A stretch of DNA of 64,000 nucleotides from Chelativorans sp. Marseille-P2723 (lineage in GTDB: Bacteria > Pseudomonadota > Alphaproteobacteria > Rhizobiales > Rhizobiaceae). The notes under the pieces were generated by a model, which was not told the origin of the DNA, made no database searches, and saw only the letters and a program-made list of their open reading frames with translations. Of the stretch, positions 17,199-24,745 are shown in pieces; position 1 is the first letter of the stretch, and each line of letters begins with the position of its first letter. The stretch lies in assembly GCF_902809845.1 (NCBI RefSeq), contig NZ_CADDWI010000013.1, positions 1,086,114 through 1,150,113 of the forward strand, in the 5' to 3' direction. A program made the position numbers and the translations under genes.

Positions 17199-17606
17199 TC
17201 ACTCAGTTGCCATGGTAGCGGCCTCACCTGCTTGCGCTGGCTTGTTGGAAAAGATCACAACAGCGAATAGCAGGACGCCGGCGAACACGACGAGAGAGGA
17301 GATCGCCACCAACGGTTCGAGCGCAGGATTACCCTTGAGCAGAAAATAGAGCGAAGGCATCATGACCGCGACGCCGAGCGTGTAGACGCCATACTGGATT
17401 CGCGCGAGGCGGGAACGCGCCTTTTCCGGCGCAAATGCCAGATAGGCGCCGAACAGCGCCATCGTCACCCAGCCGAGTAAATTGATGTGTGCGTGCGCGC
17501 CGGTGACGCTGTGATCGCCCGAAATCGACATATGAATCCCTGCCGCGATACCGATGACAAGAAAAACGATTGCCGTCTTGAAATAAAGCTGTGCCAGTGT
17601 AGGCAT
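17199..17606 (-). CDS. small cytochrome-oxidase-subunit-I-like 4-TM protein
   Basis: 135 residues with four membrane helices, starting MPTLAQLYFKTAIVFLVIG. The second segment carries AHAHINLLGW, resembling the haem-ligand helix of haem-copper oxidase subunit I; such short proteins are often annotated as cytochrome-c oxidase. At a quarter of the size of a real subunit I it cannot be an oxidase by itself; a haem- or gas-sensing role is possible but unproven. GGGGG ribosome site 7 nt before the ATG. It is second in an operon behind the cupin gene (69 nt gap). Confidence 0.75.
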   Translation of the reverse strand: MPTLAQLYFKTAIVFLVIGIAAGIHMSISGDHSVTGAHAHINLLGWVTMALFGAYLAFAPEKARSRLARIQYGVYTLGVAVMMPSLYFLLKGNPALEPLVAISSLVVFAGVLLFAVVIFSNKPAQAGEAATMATE

Positions 17607-17675
17607 TGATATTCCCCCTTTATAGATTCATGATTTGCATCCATCGCCACGCGCTCGCGGCGCGATGATCCTCGA

Positions 17676-18125
17676 CTATTCGTCTTCCAGCGGTGGCCCG
17701 GTAAATTCGAGCGCGTGACGGCGAGCGCTTTCGACAATCCGCTCCATGTCGTGAGGCAGTCCCAGCCCCTGTCGGCCCATTTCCTCGAAAAAGGCATCGA
17801 GGCCGCCAGGTGTGGCCGTAACGAAGTGGCGCGACCATTCCTCGCCCGCGATGCGAAACGTATGTTCGCGCCCCTTGGGGATATATGCTGTCTCGCCCGG
17901 ACCGCGCATGAAGCGCGCACCCTCGAGCCAGAACTCGATCCGGCCCGTCAGGATGACAAAGGTTTCATCCTGGCTATGATGAATATGACGCGGCGGCCCG
18001 AAGCCCGGCGGCGACACGCAATCGACGACCGAAATATCTCCTTCGGTGTCCTCGCTCGAGAGAATGGTCTTGTACCACGCGCCGATCCACTCGAACGCGC
18101 CTTCGCCCAGAACTCGATACGGCAT
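17676..18125 (-). CDS. cupin-domain protein
   Basis: 149 residues from ATG 18125, chosen because a GGAGG site precedes it. The single cupin barrel shows both motifs: motif 1 GPPRHIHHSQDETFVILTGR, with His/His/Glu metal ligands, and motif 2 PGETAYIPKGREHTF. The C-terminal 50 residues are helical (FFEEMGRQGLGLP). It resembles quercetinase/dimethylsulfoniopropionate-lyase-like small cupins, but substrate cannot be assigned. First gene of the operon with the 4-TM oxidase-like protein; element E3 lies 77 nt upstream. Confidence 0.88.
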   Translation of the reverse strand: MPYRVLGEGAFEWIGAWYKTILSSEDTEGDISVVDCVSPPGFGPPRHIHHSQDETFVILTGRIEFWLEGARFMRGPGETAYIPKGREHTFRIAGEEWSRHFVTATPGGLDAFFEEMGRQGLGLPHDMERIVESARRHALEFTGPPLEDE

Positions 18126-18202
18126 TTTCGTTCCTCCGGCTATCGAGGCCGGCGGTTCACGCCGCCAGCGACCGGGGCAGTAGAGCCGAGTGCAATGCAA
18201 AT

Positions 18203-18232
18203 ATCTTGGGGAGAGCGGTTGGGGCCAGAGCC
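18203..18232 (-). promoter_or_regulatory. shared upstream element, copy E3 (cupin operon)
   Basis: Most divergent of the four copies: ATCTTGGGG, five bases, GGTTGGGG, then AGCC, with the same 30-bp length. Its first half nearly matches an isolated half-copy at 22724-22738. Confidence 0.62.
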
Positions 18233-18292
18233 CAAAGCAAACCGTTCTTCGATCCTGGTGGCAGGCAGGCGATGCCCGGCCGGACTCATGCT

Positions 18293-19093
18293 TCAGACAA
18301 GCAGGCCCAGTTCCCGATCCGAGGCGGATACGTCGTATTTCGCTTTCGGCGGCCAGGGCCGGCTTTGCCAGTGAGGATCGAAAACAAAGCTCGATACCTC
18401 CCGATTGGGAACGAGCGCGCCGTTTCCGGCCCCGAGCGCATAGTCGTAATAGAGCTTGACGATCTCCTCACGGGAAACCTGCTGCGCGGCCGGATGGGCG
18501 AGACACGCATCGCGCCACTTGCGCACCCGCGCATAGCGACCGTCGTCAGGCAGGTCGAACCCTTCATAATAGTCGAGGAACCAGAAACGCATGAACAGCG
18601 GCGTGAACACGGTCTCTGCCCACCCGAAATGATCGAACAGGAATGTGCCGGACGGGCTGTGCTGCACCAGAAAGTCGTTCAGCTTCTGATAGTGTCCGAG
18701 CATGTCCGCCTCGAACTGCTCGCAGCGGTCCGGGTCGCGGTTCATGACAAAGGTGTAGCCGGTAACGGTGAACGATCCTTCCATGGCGGTCATCATGCTT
18801 TCGACCGCCCGTTCGTAAGGATCGCTGCGGGCGACGGGCGTGTCGGCGAATATCTGTTCGAGATATTGCAGGATAACGAGGCTTTCCTTGATGACCTGCC
18901 CCTCGGGGGTGAGAAGGATGGGCAGCGCCGTTGTGCCGCGCGTCAGGTCCAGCAACCATTGGGGGCGCGGTTGGGTGATGTCGACCTTGTGAAACTCAAC
19001 CTCGTCCGTCAGCCCCTTGAGTGCGAGCAGGATTTCGAGCCGCTGCGAAAACGGACAGACGGGGATATGATAGACTATTGGTTTTCCGCTCAT
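18293..19093 (-). CDS. glutathione S-transferase family protein
   Basis: 266 residues from ATG 19093, which overlaps the upstream regulator stop by 4 bases (ATGA). N-terminal thioredoxin-like domain: YHIPVCPFSQRLEILLALKG with a CPFS active-site motif, the cis-proline TTALPILL segment and the KESLVILQYLE glutathione-binding helix. A helical C-terminal domain follows. Cysteine-type (omega-like) GST with likely thiol-transferase or dehalogenase-type chemistry; substrate unknown. Co-transcribed with the AraC-type gene. Confidence 0.9.
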   Translation of the reverse strand: MSGKPIVYHIPVCPFSQRLEILLALKGLTDEVEFHKVDITQPRPQWLLDLTRGTTALPILLTPEGQVIKESLVILQYLEQIFADTPVARSDPYERAVESMMTAMEGSFTVTGYTFVMNRDPDRCEQFEADMLGHYQKLNDFLVQHSPSGTFLFDHFGWAETVFTPLFMRFWFLDYYEGFDLPDDGRYARVRKWRDACLAHPAAQQVSREEIVKLYYDYALGAGNGALVPNREVSSFVFDPHWQSRPWPPKAKYDVSASDRELGLLV

Positions 19094-20397
19094 CGTTCGG
19101 TGTCCTTGCCCTGCCTGCGCATATCGGTGGGCGTTTTGTGAAAACGTCGGCGGAAGGCGTGATGGAACCATGAAATATCTCCAAAACCGCAATCGAGCGC
19201 GATGGTGGCGACATTGACATGCGCAAGAGCGGCATCGGTCAGCATGTCCCGCGCACAGTCGAGCCTTGCATTGAGAAGATAATCGGTGAAGTTCGTGTTC
19301 TCCGCATAGAAGAGATCGCGGATACGGCGCGGGGTCATACCGTGGCGTCCGGCCAGCCAGGCAAGCGAGATGCCGCAATCATCGAGATTGGCGGTAATAT
19401 CCGCGGTGATTGCAGCGAACAGTTCCGCACGCGTTCGGCCGTTACCCGGCGAGGGCATAGGGACTGCATCCGTCCTTGTTTGAGTCGTCGCCACTGCCTC
19501 AATGGTTTCGGCCTGCCGGTCATGGAAGAGCAGGATCGCTGCCGGGCGCGTGGCAGCGAAGTCAAGCGCGGGGATTTCGGATGCCCAAGGCAGTACTTCA
19601 ATCGATAGCGGGCGGAATCTGCCACCTCTGTTCCATTCAATGCCGCGGATGGCTGGCAGATCGTGGCGATTGCCAGCACATGCGGCAACAGCGCGTTGCA
19701 ACAATCCGTCGGCCCTGCGGTTGCCGAGGCTGAAGACAAAATTGCGGATACGCAGGCCAGTGCTACGCGCCAAAAGAGCCTCACCGGCTTCATCAGCAAA
19801 CAGAACACGCATGGCGGAATCGACGACGATCAATCCCTTCCGCAGCTTGCCCCTGAATGTCGCGAACACCGTGTTTTCCATCGCCAGCCGGTGCAGCCGT
19901 CCGTGAATGGCTACGGCACGAACAAGATGGGGCGTCAGATGCGAAAACCGTTTCCGGCCTTCTACACCGACTTCGTCCCGTGCGACGGAGGTCTGCAACA
20001 CGCAACTGGCGAAACGCTCTCGGCCGAGGCTGAGATTGACTGCCAGCCGCTCCGCGCCAAGACCTGAATACCGCCAGAATTCGTTATGGAATGTACTCTT
20101 GTGAAAGAGGTCACGGCCGGTATCGTCAAGGCTCGTGATCCGGCCGACCGGCGCGGTGGCTGTCGCCATGGAAGTCGGGTCCTCGGCCCACCACTGCTCA
20201 TTATAGGCGGCGATGATGGAGGGGTCTGCGCGCGGGGCCAGCACGGAAGAATGCCTGACAAGCTGGTCGGCACGAACCAGCGCGGCGTTTTCCGCGCCAC
20301 AGAAATCCGCCAGCCGGCAAAGAAAATCGTTCCAGCCTTCCTCGCCGGTTGCGGCTGCATAGAGGCTGCCCACAACCTCAAGCGCCTCGCTGTCCAA
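19090..20397 (-). CDS. AraC-type helix-turn-helix regulator with long N-terminal sensor region
   Basis: 435 residues. The C-terminal 100 residues are an AraC DNA-binding domain (CGISLAWLAGRHGMTPRRIRDLFYAENTNFTDYLLNARLD, then FGDISWFHHAFRRRFHKTPTDMRR). The N-terminal 300 residues lack a cupin and look like a PAS/GAF-type or LuxR-like sensory region (IVVDSAMRVLFADEAGEALLA). It is transcribed with the GST gene (4-base overlap) and divergent from a LysR gene 72 nt away. Likely controls the GST and perhaps its neighbours; ligand unknown. Confidence 0.88.
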   Translation of the reverse strand: MDSEALEVVGSLYAAATGEEGWNDFLCRLADFCGAENAALVRADQLVRHSSVLAPRADPSIIAAYNEQWWAEDPTSMATATAPVGRITSLDDTGRDLFHKSTFHNEFWRYSGLGAERLAVNLSLGRERFASCVLQTSVARDEVGVEGRKRFSHLTPHLVRAVAIHGRLHRLAMENTVFATFRGKLRKGLIVVDSAMRVLFADEAGEALLARSTGLRIRNFVFSLGNRRADGLLQRAVAACAGNRHDLPAIRGIEWNRGGRFRPLSIEVLPWASEIPALDFAATRPAAILLFHDRQAETIEAVATTQTRTDAVPMPSPGNGRTRAELFAAITADITANLDDCGISLAWLAGRHGMTPRRIRDLFYAENTNFTDYLLNARLDCARDMLTDAALAHVNVATIALDCGFGDISWFHHAFRRRFHKTPTDMRRQGKDTER

Positions 20398-20469
20398 CGC
20401 CCATCCCCTTTCAGTACAATACCGGGAAGCGTAACCGATAATATCTCCATCTTGAAATCAAATGAATAT

Positions 20470-21447
20470 ATGGCAACTATCCACGGCATGAATTTCAATG
20501 CTCTGGATCTCAACCTCATGCGCGTCTTCGACGCACTGCTCAAGGAACGCAGCGTGACTGCGGCGGGACAGCGGATCGGTCTTAGCCAACCAGCGGTGAG
20601 TTCCGCTCTGGCGCGGCTGAGAACGCTATTGGACGATCCGCTGTTCTTGCGCCACGGGAGGCAGATGCAGCCGACGGCAAAGGCGCTCCAGATCGGCACC
20701 TATGTGCAGTCGGCCATGGCGACCCTCGAACAGGGATTGATCCCGCGTCTTCCCTTCGAGCCCTCCGCAATGAACCGACGATTCCGCATGCTCGGCGCGG
20801 ATTTTTTCTCGGTGCTGTTCATGCCGTCATTGTCGGCGCGGCTCGCCAGGATAACACCCGGTGTCGAATTGGGCTTCCTCGACAACGCAAGGGGCGACAC
20901 TCTGGAGCTATTGCAGAGCGGATTTGCAGACCTGGCGTTTGAGGAGGAGGCTTACGCTCCTTCCGACCTTTCCAGCCAGCCCCTGTTCCGCTCTGTCTTC
21001 GTCATCGCCATGCGCAAGGGACACCCGGCGCTTGAGAGGACATCGTTGTCCTCGGGAGATACACTGCCCCGCGACGTGTTCGATGCGCTGAGCTTTTCCG
21101 TCTACTCCCAGGATGGCGGGGAAAGCGGTTGCGTACTGGAAGGAATGGGCAGGCGGGGGCAGAATTTGCGCGTCTCGCTGACGCTTCCCCATTTTCATGC
21201 TGTGGCGATTGCCGCACATACCGGAGATATAGCAGCGCTCATACCTTGCCAGTTTGCCGAAGCGGTCGCGGCTCGGCTTGATCTCATCGTGCTGAAACCG
21301 CCGATCGACCTTGGGGTACAGGAAATCGGAATGCACTGGCACCCGCGTCTCGACAGCCACCCCGAGCATATCTGGCTGCGCACCCAGATTGCCGAGGTGA
21401 TCGCGGAATTGAAGTTTGATCAGAGCTGTGACCGTTATCGTGACTGA
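20470..21447 (+). CDS. LysR-family transcriptional regulator
   Basis: 325 residues from ATG 20470; ATG 20488 (MNFNALDLNLMRVFDALL) is an equally good start and typical for NodD/LeuO-like LysR proteins. Helix-turn-helix over about residues 22-70 (RSVTAAGQRIGLSQPAVSSALARLRTLLDDPLF), then a substrate-binding domain. Divergent from the AraC-GST operon, so the short intergenic region probably carries sites for both regulators. Target and inducer unknown. Confidence 0.92.
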   Translation: MATIHGMNFNALDLNLMRVFDALLKERSVTAAGQRIGLSQPAVSSALARLRTLLDDPLFLRHGRQMQPTAKALQIGTYVQSAMATLEQGLIPRLPFEPSAMNRRFRMLGADFFSVLFMPSLSARLARITPGVELGFLDNARGDTLELLQSGFADLAFEEEAYAPSDLSSQPLFRSVFVIAMRKGHPALERTSLSSGDTLPRDVFDALSFSVYSQDGGESGCVLEGMGRRGQNLRVSLTLPHFHAVAIAAHTGDIAALIPCQFAEAVAARLDLIVLKPPIDLGVQEIGMHWHPRLDSHPEHIWLRTQIAEVIAELKFDQSCDRYRD

Positions 21448-21456
21448 TGAGCCGGT

Positions 21457-22068
21457 TCAGGCCGCCCACCACCATGTGCCGAGCGCGGCCGACACCGCCA
21501 TTCCGCCACCAAAGATCGGCCAAACGAACTGTTCCTTGCGCGGCAGCCGGATCACTACCCATGCCATGAGCCCGAGCATTGCGAGCCCCCCGACACTAAG
21601 AAGATATGGCAGACGTAAGTCATAGGCCGATGCCCGTGCTGGAGTTTCATTTCCGGTGGTGTCAAGTAGTCGGCCGAGCGCCGGAAAATCACCAAGATCG
21701 ACCAGCGGACGTTCCGTGATTTCGAGTTCCACCGGCTTGCCGAAGAGAACCGAACGGCGGATGTTCACCGACATTCCCTCCATCATCAGGCCCGGCATGG
21801 CCCGATCATGGAGCGCCTTCGGTGCATCGATGGTAAACGGGATTCCATCGTCGCCGGCGAGGATGATCCGGTGGACCGTAGCAAATGTGCGTGTTCGTGT
21901 CGCCAGATCTGGCAAAATGGTCTGATGCGTATCGCGGCCAAGGATGGTAGCTTGCTCCGCATGGGCCGGCAGCAAGCGGGCTGCGAGATCGCAAAGGATG
22001 CCTGTTCCAAGGACAACAAAGACACCGACCAGCGCTGTGACGGCAACTGTACGTGAGGGTTCTTTCAT
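21457..22068 (-). CDS. membrane-anchored protein of unknown function
   Basis: 203 residues from ATG 22068 (a GTG nine bases upstream is possible). One N-terminal transmembrane segment (about 9-31), a periplasmic domain of about 115 residues with no recognisable motif, and two C-terminal helices (YLLSVGGLAMLGLMAWVVI, then IFGGGMAVSAALGTWWW). Second gene behind the exported protein ending at 22161 (92 nt gap) and convergent with the LysR gene (10 nt gap). No family recognised. Confidence 0.7.
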   Translation of the reverse strand: MKEPSRTVAVTALVGVFVVLGTGILCDLAARLLPAHAEQATILGRDTHQTILPDLATRTRTFATVHRIILAGDDGIPFTIDAPKALHDRAMPGLMMEGMSVNIRRSVLFGKPVELEITERPLVDLGDFPALGRLLDTTGNETPARASAYDLRLPYLLSVGGLAMLGLMAWVVIRLPRKEQFVWPIFGGGMAVSAALGTWWWAA

Positions 22069-22160
22069 GGCCTCCACTCACCCGGTCGGCTGCGCAGGCA
22101 GGAAGGGCATGCTCCTGCGCAGCCCGTGCATCGTAGTTTTGCTGGATGCCGGCCTACCTA

Positions 22161-22589
22161 TCAGTGCTGATCGAGCACTTGCGTGCCCGCAAAGTAGATA
22201 TGAAGCTGATAAAGTGGTACCGGGTTCGGCTCGATGCCCTCAGGCATGAACTCAACATCGATGTGGCTGATGGGCGGGGTCTCGATACCAGGGGTCAATG
22301 ATGTCCAATCGGTCCCGGCTTCGAAGTCCTCCATCGTGAACATATACTCTACACAAACGACGTGGCCTTCAATTTCGCAATAGATTGGCCCCGTGGGTAG
22401 ATCGTCGGTGCGTGCCCAGTGCGCTCCCATATTCGGCACATGCGGGCTGATCTGGACGGCATCAGGGGCGACATCTGCCAGTAGCGGCAAGCCTTCAAGT
22501 GAGGTCGGGGCCTCATGAGCCGACGCCGGTAGAGCAACAAGCGCAAAGGCCAAGCCTGCGCCTGCGATTATACTTCCTAACAGTTTCAC
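22161..22589 (-). CDS. exported protein, possibly DUF5602/TTHB210-like
   Basis: 142 residues from GTG 22589, preferred over an ATG 15 nt upstream because GGAGG sits 8 nt before it. Signal peptide: KLLGSIIAGAGLAFALVALPASAHE. The mature part contains PHVPNMGAHWA, GPIYCEIEGHVVCVEYMF, PPISHIDVEFMPEG and VPLYQLHIYF, a layout I associate, with low certainty, with the DUF5602/TTHB210 family. Two cysteines could form a disulfide. Element E4 lies 54 nt upstream; the gene heads a pair with the membrane protein ending at 21457. Confidence 0.75.
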   Translation of the reverse strand: MKLLGSIIAGAGLAFALVALPASAHEAPTSLEGLPLLADVAPDAVQISPHVPNMGAHWARTDDLPTGPIYCEIEGHVVCVEYMFTMEDFEAGTDWTSLTPGIETPPISHIDVEFMPEGIEPNPVPLYQLHIYFAGTQVLDQH

Positions 22590-22643
22590 GGTACTTTCCT
22601 CCATGACAGTGACGGCCCATCCGTAGGCGGACGGATACGATCA

Positions 22644-22673
22644 GTCGTGGGGAATGGGGTTGGGGAATGAGCC
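22644..22673 (-). promoter_or_regulatory. shared upstream element, copy E4 (exported/membrane pair)
   Basis: Closest to the consensus: GTCGTGGGG, AATGG, GGTTGGGG, then AGCC, 54 nt before the GTG start. A half-copy on the same strand follows at 22724-22738. Confidence 0.7.
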
Positions 22674-22877
22674 GCTGTCGTGCTTTTGTACGGAAAACGC
22701 TGCACTCAACCCATCGCGTCACAGATGTTGGGGAGAGCGCCGATCTACACCGCAGAGAGCTCCCTGGCGAACGGCATGCGTCTTGAGAACGCATGGTTAG
22801 CTCGAAGACTCAACAGCGATGAATTTCAGCATCGTACGCCATGCTGCGCAGCCGCTCGCCAGTGTATCCGATTATCC

Positions 22878-22921
22878 AAAACCGTTGCAAAAACCGTTGC
22901 AGAAGCAAATTTTGCAACGGT
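22878..22921. repeat. two direct and one inverted copy of ACCGTTGCA beside tRNA-Arg
   Basis: The 12-mer AAAACCGTTGCA occurs twice in perfect tandem (22878-22889, 22890-22901), and its complement TTTTGCAACGGT lies at 22910-22921. The cluster starts 28 nt beyond the tRNA-Arg 3' end on the island side. It could be integrase arm sites or an operator; no gene overlaps it. Confidence 0.7.
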
Positions 22922-22948
22922 GCGTGTCGTCTAAGCTATTGAAATTTA

Positions 22949-23025
22949 TGGCGCGCCCGAAAGGATTCGAACCTCTGACCCCCAGATTCGTAGTCTGGTG
23001 CTCTATCCAGCTGAGCTACGGGCGC
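22949..23025 (-). tRNA. tRNA-Arg (anticodon ACG)
   Basis: 77 nt with an encoded CCA (22949-22951). The 5' acceptor strand GCGCCCG pairs with CGGGCGC, and the D-stem/loop is AGCTCAGCTGGATAGAGC. The anticodon loop is GACTACGAATC with ACG, and the T-loop is GGTTCGAATCC. The 3' end points toward the accessory region to the left, the usual attachment geometry for islands. Confidence 0.97.
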
Positions 23026-23176
23026 GGATGCCGTGACCGGCATGGTCGTGGAAATCAACCCATGACCGAACGTGGCTTAACTAGCGACTGAAAAAGGCAA
23101 AAGCAAGCGCCGATATGAGATTTCTCATCGGTGCGTTGCCGAGGCGTCGCCCGGTCGCGCTTCGCGACTCCGCCTT

Positions 23177-23214
23177 GGGTTATTTTGCTGCTTGAGGGTT
23201 ATTTTGCTGCTTGA
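23177..23214. repeat. perfect 19-bp tandem duplication across a stop codon
   Basis: Two adjoining identical 19-mers (23177-23195 and 23196-23214). The histidine-kinase stop codon TAA (23199-23201) falls inside the second, so the first copy is an extra stop-containing piece just downstream of the gene. Confidence 0.95.
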
Positions 23215-24698
23215 GCCCTCGGCCCGGCCTTGGCGACTTGCCGGTCCCGCCCCGCCTTGTCCGGTATGGTGATCCTGAAGACCGTATGGCCGCTGCCGCT
23301 TTCTTCCAGATGAAGCGTGCCGCCATGTGCGCGCACGAGTTCGTGGGCGATGGCAAGGCCAAGGCCGGTGCCGCCGCTTCTGGCGGAGCCTCGGAAAGCG
23401 GTAAAAAGATTGTGCCGGGCCCGTTCGGGCAAGCCAGGACCGGTGTCTATCACAAGAATATGCACTTTCGCGCCCTCGCGATGAGCCGACACGGTGAGCC
23501 TACGCACTAGCGCCGCGCCGGTTTCGCTGGTCATGGCCTGGACGGAGTTGCGGCACAGATTGGAAAGGACGCGGAAGAGCTGCTCGGCATCCGCGCTGAT
23601 TTCCAGCAGCGGGTCCACCTCATTGACGAACTCGATCCGGCTCGCAGGATCGATGGCAAGTGTCGCCTGAACCTCGCTGACAAGCTGGGCCAGAAGAAGC
23701 CGCCGGCGCTGGGGTGGCGCTTCCTGGGCGCGGCCATAGGCAAGAACACCTTGTGTGTAGAAGACGGCGCGATCCAGCGTACGTACGAGCTTCGGCGCTA
23801 GCGACTGGACGGTTGGGTCCTCGCTGCGCACCAGCCGGTCCGAGATGAGCTGGGCGGAAGAGAGCATGTTGCGCATGTCGTGGTTGATCTTGGAAACTGC
23901 AAGACCGAGATCCGCCAAACGCTTGCGCTCCCCAAGCGTGCGGTAAAGCGTCCGCTGCATCTCTGCAAGCTCACGCTCGGCGATGCCGATCTCATCGTCC
24001 CGCGCCTCGGGGACAATGATTCGCTCGGGATCATCCGGTGCTTCCCCAAAGGCGAGCATGGACCGGGTCATGGCCCGGATGGGGCGGATCATGATGCGGT
24101 TGATGGCATAGAAGACGAGGGTCGCGGTGAAGAGCGAGATGATGAGGGAAAGGAATGCCACATTGCGGGCATAGGACAGTAGAGCCGAGCGCAAACCTTG
24201 GTCAGGCAAAATGATCTCGTACTGGTTCGTGCTTTCTCCCACGCTGCCGAAAATGCGCAGCATCCTCTCGCCGCCGAAAAAGAGCGTGTCGAACGCCTGA
24301 ACCACCGCCTCCAGCGGGCCGATATTGTCGAGGTCGGTGTGCATGTCCACCGACGGCGGAACCCAGGAGACTACAAGCAGGCGCGAGGTCCCGCCGTCCC
24401 GCACCGCAATGGCGCTCACGCCTGTTGTAATGAGGATGTCGTTGCTTGCTTCGCGGCTGAGGCTGTCGGGATCTCCTGACAGCAGGACAGTGCTGACCAC
24501 AGCCGACGTGCGCAGACGCTGCTCCATCCATTGCAGGCTGAAATTGGCTACGGAGGGGATGAAGATCAGAATTTCCGCAGCCATCACGAACAGTATGGTC
24601 AGAAGCAGGAGCTTCGTCGAAAGGCCCCGCGTCAGGGGCACCGCGCGCTCGATGCCCCGCGCTTCAGCCTCAGTGTTCTGCTGCCGGTCCTCAGACAT
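23199..24698 (-). CDS. sensor histidine kinase
   Basis: 499 residues. Two transmembrane segments (about 26-50 and 178-200) flank a periplasmic sensor domain of about 125 residues. A HAMP domain follows (INRIMIRPIRAMTRSMLAF), then an H-box with phospho-acceptor His in INHDMRNMLSSAQL and a HATPase domain (LSNLCRNSVQA as N-box, DTGPGLPERARHNLF, GGTGLGLAIAHELVRAHGG). No response regulator is adjacent. It follows the FAD oxidoreductase gene by 47 nt and is probably in the same operon as TVP38. The stimulus is unknown; redox or membrane stress would fit its neighbours. Confidence 0.94.
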   Translation of the reverse strand: MSEDRQQNTEAEARGIERAVPLTRGLSTKLLLLTILFVMAAEILIFIPSVANFSLQWMEQRLRTSAVVSTVLLSGDPDSLSREASNDILITTGVSAIAVRDGGTSRLLVVSWVPPSVDMHTDLDNIGPLEAVVQAFDTLFFGGERMLRIFGSVGESTNQYEIILPDQGLRSALLSYARNVAFLSLIISLFTATLVFYAINRIMIRPIRAMTRSMLAFGEAPDDPERIIVPEARDDEIGIAERELAEMQRTLYRTLGERKRLADLGLAVSKINHDMRNMLSSAQLISDRLVRSEDPTVQSLAPKLVRTLDRAVFYTQGVLAYGRAQEAPPQRRRLLLAQLVSEVQATLAIDPASRIEFVNEVDPLLEISADAEQLFRVLSNLCRNSVQAMTSETGAALVRRLTVSAHREGAKVHILVIDTGPGLPERARHNLFTAFRGSARSGGTGLGLAIAHELVRAHGGTLHLEESGSGHTVFRITIPDKAGRDRQVAKAGPRAQAAK

Positions 24699-24745
24699 TA
24701 CCCGTCCCTGCCGGTCGATCTGCGCTCGTACCGCTTTCCGGTTGT

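Noticed and set aside
22644..22673. G-quadruplex as the explanation of the GGGG-rich shared element
   Set aside because: Copies have only two or three runs of four G, and the conserved flanks (TCGT and AGCC) would not be needed; a protein site fits better.
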